Shown: positions 50,607 to 58,809, numbered from the stretch's first letter. The stretch is 64,000 bases of DNA from a virus (IMGVR_UViG_3300008116_000058:16069-80068), one strand, 5' to 3'. Made by a program: numbers and translations. The notes: a model not told the origin generated them from the sequence alone.

Positions 50607-52058
50607 TCAATTTATTTGTATTTTTCCACCTTTTATTACAAACGTATGTGGTTGTTGATCATTCAACTTCGCAAGTGTGGCAGGATCTTTGAACGCTGCA
50701 CCAATCGATCCCATGAACTCTCCAAGTTTGGCTTGTAACGATGACAAAAACTTCTCTGCAGCACCTTTAACGTTGGCAACAACTTTCTTAACGGCATCTA
50801 CACCACGTTGTATAATTCCAGCTTCACTTATTCCCGCCAACTCCATCAAACGTGGATGACTGTACTCGACACTTTCTTTTCTCCACAAATCACTACCTTT
50901 AGTCCACGAACTAAACTTTTCCATACCACTAAATATTTTATCAATAGTAGAATCAGGAACACCTTGTGTAAGTTGACGAACACGTGTGGCAAGATCTATC
51001 TGTAATCCACTCACTTTAGTGCTTGTAATGTCAACCACATCAACTTTGTCACGGGTAACATTATAACTTACCTGTTGTACTTTACTAATAACCACACCAT
51101 TGTGTGTAAATTCACAATTTGATACAACTAATTGGTTACTAGAATTAGTTTTAACGGTTCCAGTTATTGTACCATCTTCTCCCAATATGTCATTAAAATC
51201 TCTAAGTGAATGGGTTTTCATAGAAACATTGGCCGACATCTGTGTTCCTTTAAATGATTGTTCCTCCAACATTCTATTCAACTTAGCCAAGTTAACGATA
51301 CGACGAACGGTGTCATCACCTTTAAGATTCTTGATTTCATCCATCGCACTTTGAAAATCCGCATAAGCAGGATCATTCATCAAATCTGTAGGAGCAATAC
51401 CATGATCCGCATGTGATATGGCTCTAGCACTATCTTTATCCAAAAATTGAGGATCATTCACATCCATTCCCATATCAGCTACCGCTTGACTAATTCTATC
51501 TTTCAACGTCTCATCATTCATGTTATTCAACCGTTCCAAATTATCCAGTTGATCACGTAGATCATCAGCATCACCCACGTTACTTGCATCCATATCAATA
51601 CCCAACTTTTCAAATATATCATTGAACGCATCCGGATTTTGTGAACTCTCAAACCCAGCAACTGCACTTCCAATCAAAGTCAAAACCATCATCGCTAAAC
51701 GAATCTTGATGAATGCCAACTTTGGATTCTTGGCAAAAAAACTAACAACCTTTCCAAGAATACTCAACACCAACCCCTGTTTCTTATCTTTTGATTTGTT
51801 CTTTAACGACTCAATAGTGGTTGCTAATTTATTTGCAGACGCTGCATAAATTTTTAAAGAAGCATCATTCAACGCACTACCGGTCTTATTCACTGCAAAT
51901 GAAATCAAATCACTTGCCTTTTTACCAGCATCCTTAATATTAAACTCATTGATCTGACGACCCTCTTTCAACAAAAAAGAATAATCATAAAATTCATTAA
52001 TGGCACGTTGCGTATCAACATCAATATTTTCAACAAGAAGAGGTTTTAACTTGATCAT
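50607..52058 (-). CDS. large candidate packaged protein with membrane segment and capsid-targeting N-terminus
   Basis: The 483-residue protein starts MIKLKPLLVENIDVDTQRA, matching the ten-residue tag with LVE as first predicted cleavage site and LKE and INE soon after. Around residues 108-140 is a hydrophobic stretch (AFIKIRLAMMVLTLIGSAVAGF), probably membrane-inserted. The C-terminal 80 residues include long helices (IIQRGVDAVKKVVANVKGAAEKFLSSL). An injected or portal-vertex protein that contacts the host membrane is a reasonable inference. No enzymatic motif is seen. ATATTTATT lies upstream of the ATG. Confidence 0.7.
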   Translation of the reverse strand: MIKLKPLLVENIDVDTQRAINEFYDYSFLLKEGRQINEFNIKDAGKKASDLISFAVNKTGSALNDASLKIYAASANKLATTIESLKNKSKDKKQGLVLSILGKVVSFFAKNPKLAFIKIRLAMMVLTLIGSAVAGFESSQNPDAFNDIFEKLGIDMDASNVGDADDLRDQLDNLERLNNMNDETLKDRISQAVADMGMDVNDPQFLDKDSARAISHADHGIAPTDLMNDPAYADFQSAMDEIKNLKGDDTVRRIVNLAKLNRMLEEQSFKGTQMSANVSMKTHSLRDFNDILGEDGTITGTVKTNSSNQLVVSNCEFTHNGVVISKVQQVSYNVTRDKVDVVDITSTKVSGLQIDLATRVRQLTQGVPDSTIDKIFSGMEKFSSWTKGSDLWRKESVEYSHPRLMELAGISEAGIIQRGVDAVKKVVANVKGAAEKFLSSLQAKLGEFMGSIGAAFKDPATLAKLNDQQPHTFVIKGGKIQIN

Positions 52059-52076
52059 ATATCATAATAAATATAA

Positions 52077-52679
52077 TCAATAACGTGAATCCATCAAAGG
52101 TGCAAAGTTATTTCGTATTGTCTGTAACAACTCAATATCTTTGCTGACTACTCCCAATCCATACGAATTGGTGAAATTTAATTTTGGTTCTTGTATTTCA
52201 TGAAACCATTCTTTCACCGAAAGCCATTCAGTGCACGTATCATGTAATAACACCACGCCATTTGGTTTCAAAAATTTTGTCCATTCACGATAATCGTGAC
52301 TTACAGCATCATACGCATGATATCCATCAATATGTAAAATATCAATTGGCAAAGTCCAATCACGTAATGCATCATCAAATGACATGTGCATTATATTAAC
52401 ATTGAACAAATCTAACACATTTATATGCTTCATCACTTCAATTTTAGTCTTTTCATCTCGGTATCCAGTATTAGGATCTCCTCTGAACCAATCAATACCA
52501 TATACAGTGCCTATTCCACAAACAGCAAAACTAAACGTACTACACCCAGAATCAACACCCAAATCGACCATCACTGATGGATTTTTGTAACGCATCAACC
52601 AATCGGCAAATTTACTGTGTCCCGACCATACACTGGGTACAAATTCTTTTATATAATTACACTTTTCTTGTATTGTCAT
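52077..52679 (-). CDS. class I SAM methyltransferase-like protein
   Basis: Start MTIQEKCNYIKEFVPSVWSG gives 200 residues. Motif I is VMVDLGVDSGCSTFSFA, followed by VYGIDWFRGDP and DILHIDGYHAYDAVSHDYRE and FLKPNGVVLLHDT, the Methyltransf_24 pattern. It resembles the protein at 37981-38715 in fold. A sugar or small-molecule substrate is likely. It is divergent from the rightward gene at 52701, sharing a 21-base start region. Confidence 0.8.
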   Translation of the reverse strand: MTIQEKCNYIKEFVPSVWSGHSKFADWLMRYKNPSVMVDLGVDSGCSTFSFAVCGIGTVYGIDWFRGDPNTGYRDEKTKIEVMKHINVLDLFNVNIMHMSFDDALRDWTLPIDILHIDGYHAYDAVSHDYREWTKFLKPNGVVLLHDTCTEWLSVKEWFHEIQEPKLNFTNSYGLGVVSKDIELLQTIRNNFAPLMDSRY

Positions 52680-52700
52680 TATTGTTTTATATATATCAAT

Positions 52701-52976
52701 ATGACCGAAAAAACTAAAAAGATTACTGAACATAACGAACTTATCGCAACCAGAGTACCACCCGGAGATAGATGGACACTCGTTTCAGACGCACGAAAAG
52801 TAATCTATGGCAGCATCACCGACGCTCTTGAAGCCTATTTCAACTACTGCCAATTCAAAGGCGAATACAGACTCGCCCCACTCGAAAGCAAACTATTCGC
52901 AATAAAAACCGTAGAGGAAGAAGTTAAGCCAGAACCGCCTAAACGTCTCAACCTCTACGGTGATAGACCCGAATAA
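52701..52976 (+). CDS. 91-residue rightward gene of unknown function
   Basis: The frame MTEKTKKITEHNELIATRVP contains DRWTLVSDARKVIYGSITDALEAYF and ends with a Pro/Glu tail (EEVKPEPPKRLNLYGDRPE). Codons are sensible and it fills the gap between a leftward and a rightward neighbour. The start is chosen just after the divergent AT-rich promoter region. No domain recognised. Confidence 0.62.
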   Translation: MTEKTKKITEHNELIATRVPPGDRWTLVSDARKVIYGSITDALEAYFNYCQFKGEYRLAPLESKLFAIKTVEEEVKPEPPKRLNLYGDRPE

Positions 52977-52981
52977 GTTAG

Positions 52982-53542
52982 TTACTTTTTCTTCTTTTTA
53001 TAAAACATCTTCCAAGCAGTGGCATACACCACGCCCAATCCCTTTTTCTCACCATACTGTTTAACAAAACGCTCCTTGTTGGCTTTAACCCACGGTTCCA
53101 TGCCAGGAGGAGCCTTCTCTGTCAATATATCTTCTTCCAATTGACCACTCGAAATCGCCTCTTCCCATGTCTCACTCATATAAGGCTTCTCACCACCATG
53201 ACTGCCACGATATCCATGAACTTGTCCCAACAAACCTTCCAACTCACTATCGTTGTTAACAATATCCTTCTCTTCTTGGGAAATATTACGATTCTCTATA
53301 AAATCGTTGACCTTCTCCGCATCTTGAAACATTCCTTCATAATGATCACCATTAGGATCTTGGTCGTTATCAACCATTTTCAAGTGAGTTTTCAACGAAT
53401 CTTTAAGATCATTCAACCACTCACCAACATGATCCTCCGCAGAATCCATCGGCTCATATTCATCATAATCAACAGCGCCAATCTCATTAATAACTTCATC
53501 GACGCTCTCTCTAATAAGTTTCTTTAGTTGTTCTCTGTTCAT
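52982..53542 (-). CDS. phage protein with LIRE N-terminus and conserved C-terminal module
   Basis: The 186-residue protein opens MNREQLKKLIRESVDEVINE, a helix holding two (I/L)xE sites, then a long acidic region. It ends in a conserved phage module APPGMEPWVKANKERFVKQY plus GVVYATAWKMFYKKKKK. I associate that tail with virion-linked proteins of aquatic T4-like phages. It is 4 bases from a gene with a similar N-terminal helix. A scaffold or head-internal role is possible. Confidence 0.68.
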   Translation of the reverse strand: MNREQLKKLIRESVDEVINEIGAVDYDEYEPMDSAEDHVGEWLNDLKDSLKTHLKMVDNDQDPNGDHYEGMFQDAEKVNDFIENRNISQEEKDIVNNDSELEGLLGQVHGYRGSHGGEKPYMSETWEEAISSGQLEEDILTEKAPPGMEPWVKANKERFVKQYGEKKGLGVVYATAWKMFYKKKKK

Positions 53543-53546
53543 AAAA

Positions 53547-53936
53547 TTATTTCTTTAAATTTTCAAAATCCAGAACAAGATTTAGACGATCAATCTCCAA
53601 TTGCGTCTTTTGTTTCAAAATAGGAATAACACGTTCGTAATACTCATCTTCACTTTCATCGTCTTTCTTAGGAACATAAAACTCCAATTCCTCAATTTTA
53701 TACGATAATTGCTTTATACGTGCAATAATATTTACAGCCTTTGATAAAGTACTCGCAGGCTTCATCTGTGCCAACTTTTCATCGTCAGCTTTAGACTTTG
53801 CATCCTTATCAGCCTGTTGTTGCTTAAACTTCTCAGCAGCAGCACGTATCGCAGCGTTGTATCCCATGGGACTGCTACGAATACGACTCTCAGCGATAAC
53901 TTGCTTGATTACCTCTTTCAATTCATTTCTCGTCAT
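53547..53936 (-). CDS. coiled-coil protein with VIAE N-terminus
   Basis: The 129-residue protein begins MTRNELKEVIKQVIAESRIR, containing IAE, the exact tail of the T4 internal-protein tag. Helical, Lys/Asp-rich sequence follows. ATATTTATA lies upstream. The gene is directly followed by the 186-residue gene. A head-associated or internal protein is inferred from the N-terminus and pairing. Confidence 0.62.
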   Translation of the reverse strand: MTRNELKEVIKQVIAESRIRSSPMGYNAAIRAAAEKFKQQQADKDAKSKADDEKLAQMKPASTLSKAVNIIARIKQLSYKIEELEFYVPKKDDESEDEYYERVIPILKQKTQLEIDRLNLVLDFENLKK

Positions 53937-53978
53937 ATGATTTATAAATATGACACAAATAATAAAATCCCTCTTTTT

Positions 53979-54188
53979 TCAAAGAAGTTCCACTCCAATT
54001 ACATAACTGTTCTCGATATTCCTCAATACCTTGACTTTATCAGTACTACACAACTGTTGCAACGCAATGCAAACAAACTCACTGTCCCCACCAACACACG
54101 TCAGTTCCAAATAATCAAATCGTTCATGAATTATACATTCGGTCACACCATAATGCGTCTTTAAAGTTTGTACGATGGTCTCTCTCAT
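53979..54188 (-). CDS. 69-residue hypothetical protein
   Basis: Starts MRETIVQTLKTHYGVTECII and has FDYLELTCVGGDSEFVCIAL, a small alpha/beta protein with four cysteines. ATG context is AT-rich without a clear ribosome binding site. Function unknown. Confidence 0.6.
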   Translation of the reverse strand: MRETIVQTLKTHYGVTECIIHERFDYLELTCVGGDSEFVCIALQQLCSTDKVKVLRNIENSYVIGVELL

Positions 54189-54229
54189 ATATAATAAACA
54201 TACACCAAATCATAACCATCGTCAACTTA

Positions 54230-54697
54230 TTATAACCCAGCCGTCTTGTAGTCCATCTTTACATCACCACGATCAATCAATAACTTGCGGTTTGCCATAT
54301 GCTTATCACGTACACTTTCCTTGTTCTCACCCATATACTTTACAGCATAGTTCTTAGCAATCAACTGTTCATTCAATACTTCCTTGGTATCAGGATTAAC
54401 AATCTCACCCAATAGTCTTCCAAACTTCTCACGCCCACTATCATCAGTACCCTCACTAATATGTGTACGTATAATCACCTTGTTCTTACACGCAGCCACA
54501 AACTTCTTACAAAAATCCTTGCTGGCCATTCCAAATACCTTCTCCACTTTGTCGCTGGTTCTACTCTCAGGTGTATCAACTCCCAATAAACGAACTTTCT
54601 GGTTCGTAAACATCACGTCAAAACCCAAATCAATGTCAACAACAATCGTATCACCGTCAACCACTTCAGTCACGGTAGCATTATATTCATATGGCAT
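54230..54697 (-). CDS. staphylococcal nuclease (thermonuclease) homologue
   Basis: The 155-residue protein has the SNase fold: VTEVVDGDTIVVDIDL, VRLLGVDTPESRTSD with catalytic Arg and Asp, and GREKFGRLLGEI with the second Arg region, then LNEQLIAKNYAVKY. No signal peptide is present, so it would act inside the cell or virion. It could degrade host DNA or RNA. Confidence 0.9.
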   Translation of the reverse strand: MPYEYNATVTEVVDGDTIVVDIDLGFDVMFTNQKVRLLGVDTPESRTSDKVEKVFGMASKDFCKKFVAACKNKVIIRTHISEGTDDSGREKFGRLLGEIVNPDTKEVLNEQLIAKNYAVKYMGENKESVRDKHMANRKLLIDRGDVKMDYKTAGL

Positions 54698-54728
54698 AAT
54701 GCCACATACATATTATAAATATACCCAA

Positions 54729-55226
54729 TCAATTCAACTTCTTTATCAGCTTGTGCGCAGCGTTCTCACGCATATAACGGTTAAAATCAACCACCATCTT
54801 ACGACTCTTCAACCGAGCCTCAATCTCCCAAGGAGCAGTAAAGTAATCCATATGAGTCTCAAAAGTGTCATACTTCACACCGTTAAACTCATACGTCATA
54901 TCAGCATCATTCTTGCCAAAAGCCTTCAAACGACCATCACGATGCTGCGTCACATGAATCAACTCATGAGCAACACTCTCCACAACCAAATCACCACTAA
55001 TACCCTCCCGGTTGCTAAGAGAAACACAATAACGTTTACGACGACCACCAGGCATCTCTACACACGCAACCGTCTCAGTGTCACCATACACATTCTCAAC
55101 ACCCTCGTTCTCATTCAACTTCGTAGGATCAACAAAACGCAAAACAACCTTGGTACGATCAATCCCCAAAATCTCACAAAAATAACCAAACGCCTTAGTA
55201 GCACGCTTCTTGCAAATGTCGTTCAT
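54729..55226 (-). CDS. zinc metallopeptidase-like protein (HELIH motif)
   Basis: Residues around 80-95 of the 165-residue protein read VVESVAHELIHVTQHRDGR, an HExxH zinc-binding helix with a following His. The N-terminus has helices (CKKRATKAFGYFCEILGI) and the C-terminus a Trp/Glu helix (APWEIEARLKSRKMV). It resembles small phage zincins. Substrate unknown. Confidence 0.82.
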   Translation of the reverse strand: MNDICKKRATKAFGYFCEILGIDRTKVVLRFVDPTKLNENEGVENVYGDTETVACVEMPGGRRKRYCVSLSNREGISGDLVVESVAHELIHVTQHRDGRLKAFGKNDADMTYEFNGVKYDTFETHMDYFTAPWEIEARLKSRKMVVDFNRYMRENAAHKLIKKLN

Positions 55227-55250
55227 CGTGAGTACACTCTACAACAAGAG

Positions 55251-55427
55251 TTACTCCACGTCAACACTTTTTTGAAACTTTGCCCTCCGACAATACACCT
55301 TTCGACTGTCAATCCTACGAGTGCAAGGATTCATCTCACCCCACGTCTTCCTAACCTTTATCTTAACTTTCATACACGCCACCCTACCACAACTATAAAA
55401 TAAGTCAATCACCTTTTTCTTCGTCAT
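55251..55427 (-). CDS. 58-residue basic protein
   Basis: Start MTKKKVIDLFYSCGRVACMK, overlapping the upstream stop by 23 bases. The C-terminal part RKTWGEMNPCTRRIDSRKVY followed by CRRAKF resembles short phage proteins of pattern W-x-x-x-P-x-T-R-x-x-x-S-x-K-x-Y-x-R. That pattern is known but without function. Confidence 0.6.
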   Translation of the reverse strand: MTKKKVIDLFYSCGRVACMKVKIKVRKTWGEMNPCTRRIDSRKVYCRRAKFQKSVDVE

Positions 55428-55983
55428 GATACTCAACCATAAACGTTGGGTTTTCCTTGATAATCTTGCTCAAACGCTCATCCAAACGACCATCACTCTC
55501 CTGCAACTTGGTTCTCAAATAATCCTTCAAAGCAACCAAATGCTTACACAAACTCGGCTTTCTGCGGGGATTAGTCTTGTTCGGAGGATTACCATTACAC
55601 TGATTCAACGTATCTGCACCAGTATCACCCGCTTCCTGCGCAGCATTCGCATACGCCCACCTATACTTGTAATCAGGACAACTACAGTCAACCTTACACA
55701 TCACATCATCCATACTACGCTTATTCTTGTACTTCACATAAGCATCCTTCTCAAACGATATACGACCAGTATGAGGACGCATCGTTGTAATGTGATCACG
55801 GTCACTCTTGTATCCGAAATTCCACTGCTCCTCATCCTCATTGGCAGTTCCAGCCAAACTACGCACCCTCATACGACTGCCACGATCAATACGACCATCG
55901 TCCGTTTGTGACAACAACTGCTTGAAACTCATCTTCTCAAACAATAATGACGGGTTTCTCAATATCTCCATTAACTTGATCAT
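55405..55983 (-). CDS. SWIM zinc-finger-like protein with MIKL-type N-terminus
   Basis: Start MIKLMEILRNPSLLFEKMSF gives 192 residues. The N-terminus is related to the packaged-protein tag, with LFE as a possible cleavage site. In the middle CKVDCSCPDYKYRWAYANAA and, after ~35 residues, PSLCKHLVALKDYL provide the CxC...CxH zinc ligands of SWIM fingers, which bind DNA or proteins. ATATTTATT precedes the ATG. T4-like phages have similar single SWIM proteins of unknown role. Confidence 0.72.
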   Translation of the reverse strand: MIKLMEILRNPSLLFEKMSFKQLLSQTDDGRIDRGSRMRVRSLAGTANEDEEQWNFGYKSDRDHITTMRPHTGRISFEKDAYVKYKNKRSMDDVMCKVDCSCPDYKYRWAYANAAQEAGDTGADTLNQCNGNPPNKTNPRRKPSLCKHLVALKDYLRTKLQESDGRLDERLSKIIKENPTFMVEYHDEEKGD

Positions 55984-56032
55984 AAACAATAAATATACCC
56001 AGTTATACTTATATCACCATATTTATAAACAA

Positions 56033-57565
56033 ATGAACGTGGAAAATATCAAAGAAGAAGCACGCACGGTATTCAAAAAGAACAAAAATCACATCCATAT
56101 CATGGACGTACCAATGTTCTCACTATACATCCACAAAGACTTGCTCAAAAATACAAATATAGCAAACCAAGACTTCAATATAATGATCTATAGCATGTTT
56201 GCTATCGCAGATAAAAACTTCCCCGGACAACTTCCAAAAGATTGGCAACCAAATTACCCATCAGATGCTCCAAAAGACGAATACCTGAAAAAAGTAGAAA
56301 ACTTCCTCAAAACCATATTCTCAAAAGCAAAAAATCAAATAAACGACATCGGCTTTAGTTCAGCTCACGCAAATGTCGTATTTAACGAAATGGAAGATTT
56401 AGGTACCGCTTCATACGCAGGATATATATCCTTAAACGTAAAATACGTAGACACCAGTGTACAAGATAACCCATCATTCATATCCACCATCGTTCACGAA
56501 TGGGCACACCTGTTCATGTTCAATAGATCCGCCCAATTCAAAAACGCAGTAATTACTCTATACAAAGACATTCTATCCAAATCCAAAGACAAATTCAAAG
56601 ATCCCACTATAAACCCTTTCGATATCGTTAAACCAGAAAAACTATCACCAACACTCGAAAACGTGATTCTAAAATACTGGACCGGTATCATCGCAAACAT
56701 ACCAGCCAATATATCACACCTAAAATCAACCACCATTAAAATATTCTCCAAACACCCCTTCAACTTTGACCTATACCACCACCTACCTCACCTCATAGAA
56801 TTTAACGGTAAACTCAAAGACAATACCACACTGTCCACCTATAATTACGATTCCATCACACTGCCAAAAAACTCACAAGTATATATACTAAAAGGATCAA
56901 CCGGCTGGATCATCGGCGCTAGACAAAATAACAAACGATACGAAATCGTATGTAAACCAAACGAACTCGAAAATTACGTCACCGGTACCAATACCCCTTC
57001 CATCCTACCAGATATACAAAAAGCCATCGCCACTTACATAAACAAAATACCACCCCAAGATCGAATATCAAACATTCCAGAAAAAATTCACGAACATATG
57101 CAATCATCATTCAAACAAATGATGTCCAATATATTCGCATACATACCCTCCAAATCAGAACTAGATGACATAAAAGATTTCACAGACGAATACATAATAC
57201 CAAGAGTATATGACATGATCAATGACCCAGAAGCAATAACCCTCACCAATAGAGACAAAATATACGACTACCTATGGGTACAAAACCCCCACAAACCCTT
57301 CGGTACAAGCATACTCAAATATATCGACTCCAATATATACAAAAATATACAACTCAAAAACCTTAAACAAGACCTAGATAAACCAGACTTCACAGGCCCA
57401 TTTTTCGAAAAACATAGAACAATCCTCCAAAAATTATCCAATTGGATCAACTCCTACGGTATGTCCAATAACCTTGAACTGTGGTCCACAGCAATCGAAT
57501 ACTTCTTCCAATTACCAAAAAATTATAGAAAAGATATAGTCAAACTCATGTATATGGCAGAATAA
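56033..57565 (+). CDS. zinc metallopeptidase-like protein, rightward
   Basis: The 510-residue protein (start MNVENIKEEARTVFKKNKNH) carries FISTIVHEWAHLFMFNRSAQF near residue 155, an HExxH zincin motif. The remainder is helical with no other recognised domain. It is the longest rightward gene in an otherwise leftward genome. ATATTTATA lies 8 bases before the ATG on its own coding strand, as for the leftward late genes. It is A- and C-rich in the coding strand, unlike its neighbours, as expected if strand bias reflects transcription direction. Confidence 0.78.
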   Translation: MNVENIKEEARTVFKKNKNHIHIMDVPMFSLYIHKDLLKNTNIANQDFNIMIYSMFAIADKNFPGQLPKDWQPNYPSDAPKDEYLKKVENFLKTIFSKAKNQINDIGFSSAHANVVFNEMEDLGTASYAGYISLNVKYVDTSVQDNPSFISTIVHEWAHLFMFNRSAQFKNAVITLYKDILSKSKDKFKDPTINPFDIVKPEKLSPTLENVILKYWTGIIANIPANISHLKSTTIKIFSKHPFNFDLYHHLPHLIEFNGKLKDNTTLSTYNYDSITLPKNSQVYILKGSTGWIIGARQNNKRYEIVCKPNELENYVTGTNTPSILPDIQKAIATYINKIPPQDRISNIPEKIHEHMQSSFKQMMSNIFAYIPSKSELDDIKDFTDEYIIPRVYDMINDPEAITLTNRDKIYDYLWVQNPHKPFGTSILKYIDSNIYKNIQLKNLKQDLDKPDFTGPFFEKHRTILQKLSNWINSYGMSNNLELWSTAIEYFFQLPKNYRKDIVKLMYMAE

Positions 57566-57763
57566 ATACCATATATACAAAACCCCCATCAAAAAATCTA
57601 CCCCGCCGCCAAATTCAGATTTAACCCAAATCAGTGCAAAAAGTACCCCATAAAAACAGGGTCATATAACCAAAATAACAGGTAAAACGCTGCGCAGCGT
57701 ATATATAAAAGTCCCCATAGAATTTTTACCATGTTGGGGGCAAAGGGGGATCCCCCTGTTTTT
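57566..57763. other. gene-free boundary between late-type and small-gene regions
   Basis: Contains a perfect 14-bp palindrome ACGCTGCGCAGCGT (57687-57700) followed by TATATATAAAA, and a GGGGGATCCCCC palindrome near 57746-57757. GC content rises here. No gene seen. Confidence 0.45.
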
Positions 57764-57775
57764 GACGCGTAAAAC
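57764..57775 (-). repeat. repeat core, single shortened copy
   Basis: GACGCGTAAAAC without the TTGACA end. It is the left-most member of the repeat family described for 58140-63842. Confidence 0.7.
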
Positions 57776-57810
57776 AAGGGTATGGGTGGGTAGGGGACAC
57801 CCCGGTTTTG

Positions 57811-58047
57811 TCAAGTAAAATAAGGGGGTGCCCCCGGAGGGGTCATTATTGAAAGTACACGTCCGGCCATTTGCCGGAATAGGTTCCCGTGACGGGACAC
57901 CTTTTCAAGTGTCTTACCCCAGCCGCAACAGCCATGTGGCAGACCAGCGATAGCCACCGGCAGATAAACCGCCGGTCCCCGGTGGTTTGGATGAAGGATC
58001 GAATCCCTCAGCCGTTCCGCTGCGAGTGAATGAATGGTGTTCTTCAT
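57811..58047 (-). CDS. possible small protein, Cys/Gly-rich
   Basis: The frame MKNTIHSLAAERLRDSILHP continues AVYLPVAIAGLPHGCCGWGK and ends near 57811 (78 residues). Codon composition is gene-like for this GC-richer region. A competing frame (57914-58099) is less convincing. No ribosome binding site is clear, so this is tentative. Confidence 0.4.
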   Translation of the reverse strand: MKNTIHSLAAERLRDSILHPNHRGPAVYLPVAIAGLPHGCCGWGKTLEKVSRHGNLFRQMAGRVLSIMTPPGAPPYFT

Positions 58048-58067
58048 AGGACGAGGACAGTCTAGGT

Positions 58068-58083
58068 TGTTCCATGTGGAACA
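58068..58083. repeat. GTTCC-n4-GGAAC stem-loop element, copy 1
   Basis: TGTTCCATGTGGAACA: 6-bp arms with ATGT centre. It is found 57 bases downstream, on the leftward strand, of the repeat pair at 58140-58219. Confidence 0.7.
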
Positions 58084-58139
58084 CAACACTTTTTTTCAAT
58101 TATTTTGAGTAGTCAGCGTAGGTGACGGAGTGGACAACT

Positions 58140-58219
58140 GACGCGTAAAACTTTTGAGGTTGACAAAGATGAGCGACGGTGGTAAACGGGTCTGACGCGT
58201 AAAACTTTTGAGGTTGACA
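58140..58219 (-). repeat. tandem pair of 26-bp repeats (candidate promoter module)
   Basis: Copies start at 58140 and 58194, 54 bp apart: GACGCGTAAAACTTTTG, three bases, TTGACA. It lies between the terminator of the 44-residue gene and the next leftward gene. Confidence 0.8.
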
Positions 58220-58244
58220 AAAGGCCCGTGGACGTATCCACGGG
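58219..58244 (-). terminator. terminator after the 44-residue gene, copy A
   Basis: CCCGTGGA and TCCACGGG stem followed on the minus strand by TTTT. The same hairpin occurs at 60397-60422 after the paralogous gene. Confidence 0.87.
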
Positions 58245-58257
58245 TTTGATTACCCCG

Positions 58258-58392
58258 TCACTCTAGTGAGTCCCCATCGAGGACTTCCACCCCGGTGTAG
58301 ATGACTATCTGCCCGGTGTTGTCGAAATCGACCTGACAACCAAGTGCTTGAAGTTGTCGGGTCAGCTCAAGAATCTGCCTTGTTTCGTCCAT
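58258..58392 (-). CDS. 44-residue micro-protein, paralogue A
   Basis: The frame MDETRQILELTRQLQALGCQ continues VDFDNTGQIVIYTGVEVLDG and ends DSLE. A near-copy lies at 60430-60570, sharing ILELTRQL, LGC and IYTGVEVLD. Conservation between copies at the protein level supports a real gene. Each has the same terminator and repeat pair. Confidence 0.75.
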   Translation of the reverse strand: MDETRQILELTRQLQALGCQVDFDNTGQIVIYTGVEVLDGDSLE

Positions 58393-58484
58393 GGTAGTGT
58401 TTGAGTAGTCAATAACCAACGGACCAGACCCTACCAGACATCATCGAACCGTCAATTGTTTTTTCACAATTTTTCCTACCGGGG

Positions 58485-58564
58485 GACGCGTAAAACTAAT
58501 GACCTTGACCAAGTAGAGAGCCGATGGTAAACGAGTCTGACGCGTAAAACTTTTGAGGTTGACA
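58485..58564 (-). repeat. tandem pair of 26-bp repeats
   Basis: Copies at 58485 and 58539, 54 bp apart. The pair sits between the 66-residue zinc protein terminator and the start of the 44-residue gene, 93 bases before its ATG. Confidence 0.8.
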
Positions 58565-58565
58565 A

Positions 58566-58609
58566 AAAAAATACTGTTTACCAGATGAGTGATAAACAGT
58601 ATCTTTGTG
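58566..58609 (-). terminator. terminator after the zinc-ribbon gene
   Basis: Minus-strand ATACTGTTTA and TAAACAGTAT stem followed by eight T's, which run straight into the repeat. Confidence 0.85.
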
Positions 58610-58611
58610 TA

Positions 58612-58809
58612 TTAGAAGTCCATTCCTCGTTCTATCTTATCTGCACAACTATTGCAATAAGCGTAGTGTGGTTGAATATTGACCATTCGTTCACAACCTC
58701 GACATTTCTTATTGACGTTGGTTTTCTGGCAATGGTGATAGAACGATACCATTTCAGGATCGTCCATTTCGTCCCAAGTGCCGAAGTTATCATCGTGATA
58801 AATAGGCAT
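58612..58809 (-). CDS. zinc-ribbon-like micro-protein
   Basis: Start MPIYHDDNFGTWDEMDDPEM is chosen as most gene-like (65 residues); a start 66 bases upstream is possible. The C-terminal half has CRGCERMVNIQPHYAYCNSC, two CxxC pairs that should bind zinc, plus an HHC cluster before it. It has its own terminator and repeats. Function unknown. Confidence 0.7.
   Translation of the reverse strand: MPIYHDDNFGTWDEMDDPEMVSFYHHCQKTNVNKKCRGCERMVNIQPHYAYCNSCADKIERGMDF

Noticed and set aside
54384-55403. Rightward 339-residue open frame
   Set aside because: It lies opposite the SNase and metallopeptidase genes, both with clear domain motifs. Its sequence is low-complexity Thr/Leu/Ile.
57914-58099. 61-residue leftward frame MKKSVVFHMEQPRL
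   Set aside because: It overlaps the stem-loop element and an alternative frame with better codon composition, with no supporting signal.
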